Assembly: GCA_964492775.1 (NCBI GenBank)
Contig: CAZBLH010000001.1
Coordinates: 62,001-126,000 of the forward strand
Direction of reading: 5' to 3'
DNA: 64,000 nt
Source of the DNA: WRDS01 sp964492775
GTDB lineage: Bacteria; Actinomycetota; Coriobacteriia; Anaerosomatales; PHET01
The position numbers and the translations under genes are program-made. Position 1 is the stretch's first letter, and each line of letters opens with the position of its first letter. Below the pieces are notes generated by a model. The model was not told the DNA's origin. It made no database searches and worked only from the letters and a program-made list of their open reading frames with translations. Below, piece after piece: positions 40,535 to 49,796 of this stretch.

Positions 40535-41260
40535 TTGATTGAGCTCGTCGGTGTAAACAAACATTTCGGCAGCCACCAGGCGCTGAAGGATGTCAGTCTC
40601 CAGGTTCCTACGGGCCAGAAACTCGTCGTGATCGGGCCGTCCGGCTCGGGCAAGTCGACGCTGATCCGCTGTATCAACATGCTTGAGAAGCCGAACTCCG
40701 GCCAGGTCATCGTGGACGGGGTCGACCTCACTGCACCGCGCGCTCCCATCGCGAAGGTCAGGCAGTCGGTCGCGATGGTCTTCCAGCAGTTCAACCTGTA
40801 TCCGCACAAGACCGTACTTGAGAACGTCTCGCTCGCTCCTATCGTGGTCAAGGGTGTGCCGAAGGCCGAGGCAACCGAGTCGGCACTCAAGTACCTCGAA
40901 CGCGTTGGGCTGAGCGAGAAGGCCGACAAGTACCCTGCTCAGCTGTCCGGTGGACAACAGCAGCGTGTCGCCATCGCCCGGGCGCTCAACATGCACCCGA
41001 AGATCATGCTCTTCGACGAGCCGACGTCAGCGCTCGATCCCGAGATGATCCAAGAGGTGCTCGAGGTCATCATCGACCTCGCTCAGGGTGGTATCACGAT
41101 GGTCGTGGTCACGCACGAGATGGGTTTCGCGCGTGAGGCTGCGGATCGCGTGATCTTCCTCGATGACGGTCAGGTCATCGAAGATGGAACGCCCGAGCAC
41201 TTCTTCCAGAATCCGCAGCACGATCGGACGAAGTTGTTCTTGAGCAAGATCCTGCGCTAG
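40535..41260 (+). CDS. glnQ: Polar amino acid ABC transporter ATPase (GlnQ-like)
   Basis: 241 residues from TTG 40535, 5 nt after AGGAG. Walker A GPSGSGKST, Q-loop VFQQFNLYPHKTVLEN, signature LSGGQQQRVAIARAL, LFDEPTSALDPEM and VVVTHEMGFAREAADRV are GlnQ/HisP hallmarks. It heads an ATPase-binding protein-permease-permease cluster. The 240 nt before it hold possible promoter elements but nothing definite. Confidence 0.92.
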   Translation: MIELVGVNKHFGSHQALKDVSLQVPTGQKLVVIGPSGSGKSTLIRCINMLEKPNSGQVIVDGVDLTAPRAPIAKVRQSVAMVFQQFNLYPHKTVLENVSLAPIVVKGVPKAEATESALKYLERVGLSEKADKYPAQLSGGQQQRVAIARALNMHPKIMLFDEPTSALDPEMIQEVLEVIIDLAQGGITMVVVTHEMGFAREAADRVIFLDDGQVIEDGTPEHFFQNPQHDRTKLFLSKILR

Positions 41261-41284
41261 TCTGGCGCACTGAATCAGTCAGTC

Positions 41285-41302
41285 GAGGCCGCCTCCGGCC
41301 TC
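41285..41302 (+). terminator. Hairpin between ATPase and binding-protein genes
   Basis: GAGGCC-GCCTCC-GGCCTC, 24 nt after the ATPase stop and without T-run. It is more likely an mRNA-stability or differential-expression element than a full terminator. Confidence 0.4.
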
Positions 41303-41367
41303 TGGGATGAGTAGCACGTCGCATCGGTAAGCCCGGGGAGGCACGGGTCCATTGGTAGGGAGGAAGT

Positions 41368-42201
41368 ATGAAGAAGCTGCTACTTACGCTGTCGCTGGTG
41401 TTGGTGCTGTGCCTGGGTGCCTTCGCGCTCACCGGGTGCGGTGGCGCCGAGGAGCCCGAAGAGCCCACGACTGAAGAGCCCGCCGTCGAGCTGCCGGCTG
41501 GCGTTCAGGCCATCAAGGACGCCGGGACGCTCCGTGTTGGCGTCAAGGCTGACGTGCCGAACTTCGGCCTCCAGGATGCTGCCACTGGCGAGTTCTCCGG
41601 CATGGAGATCGACCTGGCAATCGCACTTGCCGAGCGCATCGGCCTGTCCGCAGATGACGTGAAGTTCGAGGCCGTCACGGCCAAGACCCGCGGTCCGCTG
41701 CTCGACAACGGCCAGCTCGACGTCGTTATCGCTACGTTCACGATCAAGCCTGAGCGTCTTGAGCAGTGGAACTTCTCGCAGCCGTACTACCAGGACGAGG
41801 TTGGTCTGCTGGTGAAGAAGTCCGCTGGTTTCAAGGGTCTTGCTGATCTCGATGGCAAGACGATCGGTGTCGCCCAGGGTGCCACCTCGCGTGACGCTGC
41901 CCAGGCAGAAGCCGACAAGGCCGGCATCAAGGTCAGCTTCCTTGAGTTCGCCACCTACCCCGAGATCAACGCAGCTCTCGAGTCCGGCCGCGTCGATGCC
42001 TTCTGCGTCGACAAGTCCATCCTTTCGGGCTATGTGACCGACCAGACCGAGATCCTTCCGGACGGCTTCTCGCCGCAGGACTACGGCGTAGCCTCCAAGC
42101 TCGGCACCGATGACCTGACCCAGTTCATCAATGACATGCTCGATGAGATGGAAGCCAACGGCGAGATGGATGCTCTCCTCGCGAAGTGGGGTCTGTCGTA
42201 A
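41368..42201 (+). CDS. Amino acid ABC transporter substrate-binding lipoprotein
   Basis: 277 residues. Lipoprotein signal with lipobox LTGC (Cys24) and an acidic linker EEPEEPTTEEPAVE. Family-3 solute-binding fold: AGTLRVGVKADVPNFGLQD, EFSGMEIDLAIALAERIG, RLEQWNFSQPYYQDEVGLLVKK and LDGKTIGVAQGATS. It captures a polar amino acid (glutamate/glutamine type by family) outside the membrane. Strong GGGAGGAAGT ribosome binding site. Confidence 0.94.
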   Translation: MKKLLLTLSLVLVLCLGAFALTGCGGAEEPEEPTTEEPAVELPAGVQAIKDAGTLRVGVKADVPNFGLQDAATGEFSGMEIDLAIALAERIGLSADDVKFEAVTAKTRGPLLDNGQLDVVIATFTIKPERLEQWNFSQPYYQDEVGLLVKKSAGFKGLADLDGKTIGVAQGATSRDAAQAEADKAGIKVSFLEFATYPEINAALESGRVDAFCVDKSILSGYVTDQTEILPDGFSPQDYGVASKLGTDDLTQFINDMLDEMEANGEMDALLAKWGLS

Positions 42202-42224
42202 CCCGTCGTCTTAACTGACGAGGG
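42202..42224 (+). terminator. Hairpin between binding-protein and permease genes
   Basis: Stem with CCC/GGG and TCGTC/GACGA around TTAACT, right after the binding-protein stop. This is a common site for mRNA stabilisation giving excess binding protein. Confidence 0.4.
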
Positions 42225-42238
42225 CCGATATCGAAAAC

Positions 42239-42949
42239 ATGGCTGAGCTGATCTCCCGCATAGGCTTCCTGCAACAGGGGCCATTCTCGATACCTCGCTG
42301 GCAGGCGCTGTTTGAGAACATCGACCTGATCTGGCAAGGGGCGCTCGTCACACTGCTGGTGGCGTCCCTAGGGCTGGCGCTCGCGCTGGTCCTAGGGATC
42401 GTCATCGGCGTAATGTCCGCATCACACTGGCGGATTCCTCGCGCATTCGCGCGTGCATACGTCGAGTTCTTCCAGAACACCCCGCTGCTCATTCAGGTGT
42501 TCATGCTCTACAACGCGCTTCCGATCCTGTATCCGAAGCTGTTCATCCCAGTTGTCGTGATCGGCATCATGGGTGTGGGCATGTACCACGGCGCCTACAT
42601 CGCCGAGGTCGTGCGAGCGGGCATCCAGTCGATCGGCGGCGGTCAGCTCGAGGCCGCTCTGTCACAAGGCTTCACCTATGTGGGCGCCATGCGCTACATC
42701 ATCATCCCGCAGGCGATGCGCATCGTCCTGCCGCCGCTCACAAACCAGGCCGTCAACCTCATCAAGAACACGTCGGTGATCGCGATCATCGCCGGCGGTG
42801 ATCTGATGTACGCAGGAGACTCGTTCGCTGGTCGCTACGGGCACTATGGTCCGACCTACATCGTCGTGGGCGGCCTTTACTTCCTGATGTGCTTCCCGCT
42901 CGCTACGCTCGCGCGGCGCCTTGAGGAACGTCTGAGGGCAGGCCAATGA
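42239..42949 (+). CDS. Amino acid ABC transporter permease 1
   Basis: 236 residues, about five helices. HisM/GlnP pattern: LIWQGALVTLLVASLGLALALVLGI, AYVEFFQNTPLLIQVFMLYNALP, YIAEVVRAGIQSIGGGQLEAALSQGF (EAA loop) and PQAMRIVLPPLTNQAVNLIKNTS. It overlaps permease 2 by ATGA, so the two form the channel heterodimer. Confidence 0.93.
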   Translation: MAELISRIGFLQQGPFSIPRWQALFENIDLIWQGALVTLLVASLGLALALVLGIVIGVMSASHWRIPRAFARAYVEFFQNTPLLIQVFMLYNALPILYPKLFIPVVVIGIMGVGMYHGAYIAEVVRAGIQSIGGGQLEAALSQGFTYVGAMRYIIIPQAMRIVLPPLTNQAVNLIKNTSVIAIIAGGDLMYAGDSFAGRYGHYGPTYIVVGGLYFLMCFPLATLARRLEERLRAGQ

Positions 42950-43632
42950 GCATCCTTGCAGGCAACCCAGTCATCGAGATGCTCTCCGATCCGATCCTGT
43001 ACGTCGGGCTCGGTTACGGCCTGCTGCTCACGTTGCAGATCGCTGGCCTCTCGATTGTCTTCAGCTTCGTGTTCGGCACGATCCTGGGCTCGATGCGCTA
43101 CACCAGGCTGCCGGTCATATCGCACATCGCGGGGGCGTACATCGAGGTCGTCCGCAACTTGCCCACGCTGCTGCTCATTCTGATGAGCTACTTCGTGCTC
43201 GGCCTTCCTGCCGTGTGGGCTGCGACGATCGGCCTCACCATCTATACCTCGGCGATCATCGCTGAGATCATTCGAGGAGGTCTGAACTCGGTTGCCACTG
43301 GGCAGTGGGAGGCGGCGCGTTCACAGGGCTTTACCTTCATGCAGTCCATGCGCTACATCGTGCTTCCCCCGGCAGTCGTCAAGATGATTCCGCCGATCGT
43401 TTCCCAGTTCGTGACGGTCATCAAAGACTCGTCGTTCGCCATGGCCATCGGTGCCTACGAGCTCATGTTCAAAGGCACGATCCTCGCGGCGAAATACTGG
43501 AAGCCGTCGCAGATCATCTCGATCTACCTGCTGATCTCGCTCATCTACTTCGCGATCAACTTCGCGATCTCGTTGGTTGCCCGCCGCCTGCAGACCAAGA
43601 TGTCTGAGGGCCGGGGAACCATCGGCTCCTAG
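42946..43632 (+). CDS. Amino acid ABC transporter permease 2
   Basis: 228 residues, about five helices: LGYGLLLTLQIAGLSIVFSFVFGTILG, AYIEVVRNLPTLLLILMSYFVLGLP, the EAA loop IIAEIIRGGLNSVATGQWEAARSQGF, and MIPPIVSQFVTVIKDSSFAMAIG. Paralogous to permease 1. Last gene of the importer operon. Confidence 0.93.
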   Translation: MSILAGNPVIEMLSDPILYVGLGYGLLLTLQIAGLSIVFSFVFGTILGSMRYTRLPVISHIAGAYIEVVRNLPTLLLILMSYFVLGLPAVWAATIGLTIYTSAIIAEIIRGGLNSVATGQWEAARSQGFTFMQSMRYIVLPPAVVKMIPPIVSQFVTVIKDSSFAMAIGAYELMFKGTILAAKYWKPSQIISIYLLISLIYFAINFAISLVARRLQTKMSEGRGTIGS

Positions 43633-43744
43633 TCGATTTCCTGGCGTTGTCCAGCCTATTGCGTGCGCTCGGCATTAACACTAAAATGCAACTTAGCGAT
43701 ATTGGAGTACACGCTGCACTGGAGGGTCGAGGGAGGAGAACGAC

Positions 43745-44569
43745 ATGGAGGGGAAGGGTAGAAGGCCGAGAGTTCTGCTGGTCACCATGCTTTCGGCGGT
43801 GATCGCGTTTTGCGCCTTCGGGTGCTCGTCTGACGAGCCGAGCGCCACTCCTGAGCCCGAGGCCAAGCCAGACCCTGCCGTGGCGCTGAGTATTCAGGCG
43901 GCATCTTCGCTCACCGACGCGCTCACCGAGATCAGCGACCAGTACAGCGCTGATAACAGGAACGTGACCATCGAGATCAACTTCGACTCCTCCGGCACGC
44001 TGCAGGAGCAGATTTCGCAGGGGGCACCGGCCGACCTCTTCATCTCCGCAGCCAACAAGAACATGGACGCGCTTGAGGAGGATGGGCTTCTGCTCGAGGG
44101 CACGCGGACTAACCTGCTCGGCAATACGCTCGCCTTGATCGTGCCCGCCGACAGCTCGCTGGCGGTTTCGTCGCTGGTGGACCTCGCGGGGTCCGGAGTC
44201 AAGGTTGTCGCGCTCGGCGACGCCGAGTCGGTGCCCGCCGGCAAGTATGCTGCCCAGGCCCTCAAGGCTGCGGGCGTTGCCGACGCTGTCAACGACAAGG
44301 CCGTGCTTGGCAAGGACGTCCGCGCGGTGCTGACCTACGTCGAGACCAAGGACGCTGACGCCGGCATCGTCTACCAGACAGACGCGCTCGTAAGTGACAA
44401 GGTCAAGATCGCAGCCGAGATTCCCAGCGATACGTACGACGCGATCGTGTACCCGGCCGCGGTGATTGGCGCAAGCGAGAACGTTGACGCTGCGAAGGCG
44501 TTCCTTGAGTACCTCTCGAGTCCGGCCGCGGCAAAGGTCTGGGAGAAGTACGGCTTCACCGCAGAGTAA
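43745..44569 (+). CDS. modA: Molybdate-binding lipoprotein ModA
   Basis: 274 residues. Lipoprotein signal with lipobox near FAFGC (Cys27), then a Pro/Glu/Ala linker. ModA core: LSIQAASSLTDALTEISDQY, INFDSSGTLQEQISQGAPADLFISAANKNMDAL, and YPAAVIGASENVDAAKAFLEYLSSPAAAKVWEKYGF. It binds molybdate or tungstate. The upstream repeat GCATT-8 nt-AATGC (43672-43689) may be regulatory. modB and modC follow. Confidence 0.96.
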   Translation: MEGKGRRPRVLLVTMLSAVIAFCAFGCSSDEPSATPEPEAKPDPAVALSIQAASSLTDALTEISDQYSADNRNVTIEINFDSSGTLQEQISQGAPADLFISAANKNMDALEEDGLLLEGTRTNLLGNTLALIVPADSSLAVSSLVDLAGSGVKVVALGDAESVPAGKYAAQALKAAGVADAVNDKAVLGKDVRAVLTYVETKDADAGIVYQTDALVSDKVKIAAEIPSDTYDAIVYPAAVIGASENVDAAKAFLEYLSSPAAAKVWEKYGFTAE

Positions 44570-44590
44570 TCGACAGCGCAAGTGGCGGAC

Positions 44591-44620
44591 CGGGGCGGCG
44601 GGAATACCCTGTCGCCCGGG
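44591..44620 (+). terminator. GC-rich stem between modA and modB (attenuator candidate)
   Basis: CGGGGCGGCGGG and CCCTGTCGCCCGGG can pair around AATA, followed by the T-rich TACCTTGTATTGTG. It could lower modBC expression relative to modA. Confidence 0.4.
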
Positions 44621-44679
44621 TACCTTGTATTGTGTGTCGTGCGCGACGTCCGTGCACGCCGATTGCGGTAGAGGGGCAG

Positions 44680-45390
44680 ATGGAGGCAGCGCTCGAGTTC
44701 TTCGCACAGTTCGACTTCCGGCCGCTGTACGTGTCGCTGAGAACGTCGGCAGCGGCGACGGCCATCGTCGTCGTGCTCGGCATTCTTGCTGCGTGGTGGA
44801 CGCTCGGTGCGCGCGAGAGCGTCAAGGGGTGGCTCGACTCCCTCTTCACCCTGCCGATGGTCCTCCCACCCACGGTGGTGGGTTTCTTCTTGCTCGTGAT
44901 CTTCGGCCGCTCGACGCCGATCGGCACATTCCTCATCGAGCATGGCTTCAGGATCATCTTCTCCTGGCCCGCGACAGTGATCGCCGCGGCCGTGGTCGCG
45001 TTTCCGCTGATGTACCGCACCGTGCGAGCCGCGTTCGAGCAGGTCGACACGAACATGCTTGACGCCGCGCGCACGCTCGGGTTCTCAGAGTGGCGGGTCT
45101 TTCGGCAGATCATGCTCCCGCTCTCGTGGTCGGGCGTGGCGGCAGGCACCATGCTCGCGTTCGCGCGCGCCATGGGGGAGTTCGGAGCGACACTGTTCGT
45201 CGCGGGCAACTTTCCTGGCAGGACCCAGACGATGCCCATCGCCGTCTACTTCTCGTGGGCTGCCGGCGACCTGCTGACCGCGGGTGTGTGGGTCATCATC
45301 ATTGCGATCATCTCGTTTGCCGCAGTTTTCGGAATCAACGCGTACGCCGCGCGGGCGAACCGCTACCGAAAGGCTGATCCGGCCCGATGA
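44680..45390 (+). CDS. modB: Molybdate ABC transporter permease ModB
   Basis: 236 residues. ATG 44680 follows GAGGGGCAG; an in-frame upstream start at 44632 would add 16 hydrophilic residues. Five to six helices: LRTSAAATAIVVVLGILAAWW, LPMVLPPTVVGFFLLVIFG, EAA-loop MLDAARTLGFSEWRVFRQIMLPLSW and ARAMGEFGATLFVAGNFPGRTQTMPIAVY. Overlaps modC by ATGA. Confidence 0.95.
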   Translation: MEAALEFFAQFDFRPLYVSLRTSAAATAIVVVLGILAAWWTLGARESVKGWLDSLFTLPMVLPPTVVGFFLLVIFGRSTPIGTFLIEHGFRIIFSWPATVIAAAVVAFPLMYRTVRAAFEQVDTNMLDAARTLGFSEWRVFRQIMLPLSWSGVAAGTMLAFARAMGEFGATLFVAGNFPGRTQTMPIAVYFSWAAGDLLTAGVWVIIIAIISFAAVFGINAYAARANRYRKADPAR

Positions 45391-46466
45391 GTCTGTATGC
45401 GCGCATACGCAAAGAACTGCCCTCGTTCACGCTCGACGTTGAGATCGAAGCAACCGCTGAGACGCTCGGCCTTCTTGGCGCCTCAGGTAGCGGCAAGAGC
45501 ATGACGCTGCGCTGTATCGCTGGCGTGGAGCGGCCGGATTCGGGCCGTATCGTCGTCAGCGGGACTACGTTCTTCGACTCCGAACGTGGCATCGACCTCT
45601 CACCGCAGCAGCGCAAGACCGCGCTCCTGTTCCAGAACTACCAGTTGTTCCCCACGATGACGGTGGCCGAGAACATTGCGGCGGGCATGGACCGCTCGGT
45701 CGACCGGCCCGCGCGCGACGCACGCGTCGACTCACTGCTCGAGTTCTTCCATCTCGAGGGATTCGGAAACCAGTACCCTGCACGGCTTTCAGGAGGTCAG
45801 CAGCAGCGCGTCGCCCTTGCGCGGATGCTCGCAGCCGAGCCGGGAATCCTCATGCTCGACGAGCCCTTCTCGGCGCTGGACGAACACCTCAAGGCGAGCT
45901 TCGAGCAGGAGCTGCTCGACACCTTCGACCAGTTCGACGGGACGATTCTGTACGTGTCGCACGACATCGACGAAGCCTTCCGTTTCTCCGACCGGATTGC
46001 CGTGCTCGACGGCGGTCGGATCAGTGACATCGGGCCTGCCGAACGGATCGTCTCGCACCCGAGCACGGCGGCCGCGCTCCGGCTCTCGGGGTGCAAGAAC
46101 ATCTCGCCAGCTCGGAGGCTCTCCGAGCACACCCTCTATGCCGAAGACTGGAGGATCGAGATGCGCTCGAGCCAGCCGGTTCCCGAGAACCTGGCGTTCG
46201 TCGGCATACACGCATTCCATGTCCGCCGAGCGGCCGGAGGCGACGCAGTGAACGTGTTCGACGCGGTCGCCGCTCGTGTGAGTGACTCGCGGTTCGAGCG
46301 CACGGTGCTGCTTTCGCTCGGCGATCAGCAGGAGCACGCAGAAGTCTCGCGCTACATTCACTGGAAGATCGACAAGCTCGCGGTGCCCGCCGACAAGCTC
46401 GTGGGCCGGGGCGATCGGGTGAGGATCAGCCTGCCGGAGGACAGTCTCCACCTGGTGTGTCGCTGA
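45387..46466 (+). CDS. modC: Molybdate ABC transporter ATPase ModC
   Basis: 359 residues. Walker A GASGSGKSM (Met replaces the usual Thr/Ser after GKS), Q-loop LLFQNYQLFPTMTVAENI, signature LSGGQQQRVALARML, LMLDEPFSALDEHLK and H-loop VSHD. A C-terminal TOBE/MOP-like region (about 245-355) is present but the MOP motif is not sharp. Its last 41 nt overlap the end of the convergent MFS gene. Confidence 0.94.
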   Translation: MSLYARIRKELPSFTLDVEIEATAETLGLLGASGSGKSMTLRCIAGVERPDSGRIVVSGTTFFDSERGIDLSPQQRKTALLFQNYQLFPTMTVAENIAAGMDRSVDRPARDARVDSLLEFFHLEGFGNQYPARLSGGQQQRVALARMLAAEPGILMLDEPFSALDEHLKASFEQELLDTFDQFDGTILYVSHDIDEAFRFSDRIAVLDGGRISDIGPAERIVSHPSTAAALRLSGCKNISPARRLSEHTLYAEDWRIEMRSSQPVPENLAFVGIHAFHVRRAAGGDAVNVFDAVAARVSDSRFERTVLLSLGDQQEHAEVSRYIHWKIDKLAVPADKLVGRGDRVRISLPEDSLHLVCR

Positions 46467-47778
46467 CCGCGAGCGAGGGCTCCTCGGTGATGGAAGACTC
46501 GGTATCGGCCGTTTGGGCCTCGGCGACGACGGCAGCCGCTGTGGCAGCGCGGACCTCGGCGTCGAGTCTCTGGATCGCCCGAGGCGCCAGCACGAGCCCG
46601 CCCGAGGCGAACATCGCAACTCCTGAGACGGCGAACCAGACGGCCACCCCGGTCTGCTCGGCGATAGGGCCTGCCAGGAGCAGCCCGACAGCGGCGACCA
46701 GCATCGACAGCGTCATGTAGAGCGAGAGCACGCGCCCGAGCTTGGCCGGATCGATCAGCGTCTGGAACAGGGCGGTTGTCGGCGCGCCAAACAACGGCGC
46801 CGAGATTCCCATCGCGACGCAGAGCGCGGCAAACGCGGGAAAGGCTGTTCTCGGCAGGATGCCCGCGAACGCCACCGCCGCCCCAAGCACGAAGATGCCG
46901 GCCGCGATAAGTCGCGTGGGGGAGAGCTTGGCGGCTGCGACACCGATGCCAAGCGAGCCCGCGAGCATTCCCGCTCCGAATGCGAGCTCAGCGATCGAAG
47001 CCGCGATTGCTCCGCCGCCGAAGTGTTCGCGGGTCATGAGCGGGAAAAGCGCGTTGAGTGGCATGTACAGGAGTGTCACGCCGACAAGCACCAGCGTGAG
47101 CTGCGCCAGGCCCCGGTTGCCGAGAAGAGCCCGCCATCCCTCTTTGAACTCGGCGATGATCCCGCCTCTGGATACTCCGCTTTCGGCGGCCTGCTCCGGG
47201 TGTGGGATGCGTACCAGCAGCAACGACGTGACGGCGATCAGCGCACCGGCCACGTCAGTGGCGATCACGACGGTGATGGGCGCGATGCCCATGAGGAACG
47301 CGCCGAGAACCGGGCCGGCCATCGCAGTCCCCGAGTTCATGAAGTAGTTCCATCCCGACACGCGCATGAGATGCTCGGCGGGCACGTACATCGGCACAGC
47401 CGCCTGGCTCGCGGGTGTGTGAAACGCCGCGCCTGCCGAGCGGGCCGCGATGAAGGCGACGATCACCGGCACCGACGGGTCACCGGCGGCAAAGAGCGCG
47501 ATGAGAACCAGGCTCGTCGCGGCGATGAACAGGTCGGCGACGATCATGATGATCCGGCGGTCCCAGCGGTCGACCAGCGGTCCCGCCACCGGGCCCAGAA
47601 GCGCCTGCGGGAGCATCGCAGCGATCGCCGCGTACGCCAGAACGGACGCGGAGCCTGTCTCGGCGGTCAGCCACCAGACGAGCGCGAAGTTGACGGCGAC
47701 GCTGCCGAGCAGCGAGAAGGCCTGGCCGGTGAAGATGACGAGGAACGTTCGAAGCCAGCGGTCGGCGGTCAGCCTCAC
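46426..47778 (-). CDS. MefA-like MFS exporter, paralogue of the island exporter
   Basis: 450 residues from GTG 47778 after GGAGACCCC. Collinear with the element-B protein over its whole length: WLRTFLVIFTGQAFSLLGSVAVNFALVWWLTAETGSA, ALLGPVAGPLVDRWDRR, AFHTPASQAAVPMYVP. About 12 helices. It differs in a longer acidic tail and in lacking the MRFYIRIR leader and RBS-masking hairpin. Convergent overlap with modC. Presumably exports a similar hydrophobic compound. Confidence 0.9.
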   Translation of the reverse strand: MRLTADRWLRTFLVIFTGQAFSLLGSVAVNFALVWWLTAETGSASVLAYAAIAAMLPQALLGPVAGPLVDRWDRRIIMIVADLFIAATSLVLIALFAAGDPSVPVIVAFIAARSAGAAFHTPASQAAVPMYVPAEHLMRVSGWNYFMNSGTAMAGPVLGAFLMGIAPITVVIATDVAGALIAVTSLLLVRIPHPEQAAESGVSRGGIIAEFKEGWRALLGNRGLAQLTLVLVGVTLLYMPLNALFPLMTREHFGGGAIAASIAELAFGAGMLAGSLGIGVAAAKLSPTRLIAAGIFVLGAAVAFAGILPRTAFPAFAALCVAMGISAPLFGAPTTALFQTLIDPAKLGRVLSLYMTLSMLVAAVGLLLAGPIAEQTGVAVWFAVSGVAMFASGGLVLAPRAIQRLDAEVRAATAAAVVAEAQTADTESSITEEPSLAVSDTPGGDCPPAG

Positions 47779-47944
47779 GGGGTCTCCACTCTGGACGTGG
47801 TCGACAAAGACGCACCTATGCTACCTGAACGGTCGCTGCAGGTAACGGGCGTGTTGCGCTCGTGTCGGTTCCGTGACGGAGGGCGGACTCGACGCATCGT
47901 ACCGGTATGGTCGGTGGCGAGAACCGTTGGACATGAGGGGACGC

Positions 47945-48694
47945 ATGGCCGTCCGAGCGCCGAGCAGAGCACGCCGAAACCGCGCTGATGCCAACAGCAC
48001 GCGCGCTGGCTCGACGGCGGGCTCCGTCGGAGGCCGCACGGCGCTGCCGCGTGTCTCTTCAGAGTTCAAGGGCGCGCATCCCCGGCGCCGAGCGATGCGT
48101 GGGCGCACGAATGCGCCACGCCGTAGCGATGCACGCCGCCGTCGCACGCCTGGTCGAGGCCCACTGCGGCTTTTCTCGGCGATTGCGCTCGTTGCGTTGC
48201 TGCTCGTCGGCGTCGGAGCCTGGCGGATGTACGAGCCCGGCGTCAGCCCCAACGACGTTCTCGCCCGCGCGCGCACGTGGACGGATGCGGGCATCACCTA
48301 TGACCAGCTCGGATACCACGAGGGGTATCGCACGGACTGCAGCGGGTTTGTCTCGATGGCATGGGCGCTGCCAGAGAACCTCACGACCTGGCGTATCCCG
48401 CTCGTCGCCGAGCCCATCGAGAAGGAAGAGCTGCGCGCGGGTGACGTGCTGGTAGACGCGACGAGCGACAACAGGCACTGCGTCATCTTCGAGCGATGGG
48501 CCGATCCGACCCGGACCCGCTACTGGGCGCTCGAGTCCTCAGGCCGCCCCGACCTGCACCGGGCCGTGCGCCGCGTCGTGCCGTACCCGTACGAGATCAA
48601 CGCCGAGCATTACGTGCCGTATCGCTACGTGGGGATGTCTCGCTACTACGACGAGGTGCCCAAGGGCGATCGGCAGCCCGTCGGGGCGCGGTAG
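47945..48694 (+). CDS. Membrane-anchored NlpC/P60-like protein
   Basis: 249 residues from ATG 47945 (AGGGG 4-5 nt upstream); ATG 47933 is possible. Residues 1-72 are very Arg-rich and cytoplasmic. One helix spans 74-93. An extracytoplasmic domain follows with Cys132 in DCSGFVSM and His178 in NRHCVIF, the same catalytic layout as the protein at 1-1376. It has no CWB2. Likely a cell-wall amidase/peptidase or a catalytically similar enzyme held at the membrane. Confidence 0.82.
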   Translation: MAVRAPSRARRNRADANSTRAGSTAGSVGGRTALPRVSSEFKGAHPRRRAMRGRTNAPRRSDARRRRTPGRGPLRLFSAIALVALLLVGVGAWRMYEPGVSPNDVLARARTWTDAGITYDQLGYHEGYRTDCSGFVSMAWALPENLTTWRIPLVAEPIEKEELRAGDVLVDATSDNRHCVIFERWADPTRTRYWALESSGRPDLHRAVRRVVPYPYEINAEHYVPYRYVGMSRYYDEVPKGDRQPVGAR

Positions 48695-48725
48695 GGCATT
48701 GCCGAACGGCCTCGCGCTTGAGGCG

Positions 48726-49796
48726 CTACGCCGCCCCGGCCCAGTCCAACACCTGAAGCGCCCTCAGGGTGAGCCACTTGCTCGGCTCGCCTTTTGCCTC
48801 GATGTCGGCGAGCATCTTGCCGTTGAGGGTGTTTCTGAGCGTCCAGCGCACCTGGCCGTCAGCGGCACCTCGAACCACCTCTATCGCTGGTTGGTACTCG
48901 GTGCGCGGAGACTCGCCTGAGCGCGCTAGCGCGAGCAGCGCCTCGAGTGCGTCCGAGTTGTACGACAGCGGATAGCCGAACCGGAGCCACCCCTTCTTCG
49001 GCCCGAAGTGCAGCTCGGGGTGCTCGGCGAGGAATCGCTCGTGAACTGCAGGCCGTTCGGCGGGCTTGACCGACCACACCATGCCCTCGAACTCCCGGTA
49101 CTCGGCGGGCAGACTGTTGAAGACCGACTTGTCGCGCAGCTTCGCGACGCACTCCGCTCGCAGCTCCTCGCAACCATCGGGCCAGAGCTCGCGCGGCATC
49201 TCGGCGAGGAAAAGCAGCACCTTTACGGTGAGCATGTGGCAGTAGCCGCTGAGGTGGTAGCACGTGCCGCTGCGACAGTCGACGGCGCCGAGTTCGCGGT
49301 AGGTGTCGACAAGGCTCTGAAGCGCTGCAGCGATACGCGGGTCACGCGCCCATCCCATACGAGCGAGCGCGCGGCCGACGTTCGAGGTCAGGCAGCAGAT
49401 CGACCCGGCCGGCCGCATGTTGGTCGCGCTCCAGGAGCCGTCATCCAGCTGGCGTGAGAACGCATACTCCGCTGCTCGTTGCACGCGGGGGTCCTTACCC
49501 TTCGCGTAGAGCTCGCCGAGAAGGTGCACCTGCCAGAGCGACCCCCCGTACTTCTGGTAGTCGCGCGCGGGTGGTGCCCAGGGCCCATCGTCGAGCTGCG
49601 CGTCGAGAATCGCCGCGACCGGTGCGTACTCGTTGCGTCGCTCCCAGAGCGCTGCCGTTGCCACGTCATCCTGCTCGCCGAGAAGGACTCGGCGCGTGAG
49701 AACCGCGACAGCCGGGTTTTCGGGCTCGAGCAGCCATTCAATCGTCTCGGCGGGTACCTGCGAGATGATGCGGGCTGTGCGCGTCGCGTCGCCCAT
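48726..49796 (-). CDS. Alpha/alpha-toroid (prenyltransferase/squalene-cyclase-like) repeat protein
   Basis: 356 residues. Repeats such as AAILDAQLDDGPWAPP, RAAEYAFSRQLDDGSWSAT and LQSLVDTYRELGAVDC carry the QxxDGxW signature of terpenoid-cyclase/prenyltransferase toroids. A Cys-rich stretch (CRSGTCYHLSGYCHML) could bind metal. Cyclase DxDD and farnesyltransferase zinc motifs are not evident, so the activity is unknown. Some database relatives carry an erroneous NifH-type name. Divergent from the gene at 50012. Confidence 0.75.
   Translation of the reverse strand: MGDATRTARIISQVPAETIEWLLEPENPAVAVLTRRVLLGEQDDVATAALWERRNEYAPVAAILDAQLDDGPWAPPARDYQKYGGSLWQVHLLGELYAKGKDPRVQRAAEYAFSRQLDDGSWSATNMRPAGSICCLTSNVGRALARMGWARDPRIAAALQSLVDTYRELGAVDCRSGTCYHLSGYCHMLTVKVLLFLAEMPRELWPDGCEELRAECVAKLRDKSVFNSLPAEYREFEGMVWSVKPAERPAVHERFLAEHPELHFGPKKGWLRFGYPLSYNSDALEALLALARSGESPRTEYQPAIEVVRGAADGQVRWTLRNTLNGKMLADIEAKGEPSKWLTLRALQVLDWAGAA

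Noticed and set aside
47480..47815. Leader peptide before the chromosomal MFS paralogue (MRLCRPRPEW...)
   Set aside because: The frame has no early stop and runs about 300 nt into the MFS gene; composition is shadow-like.
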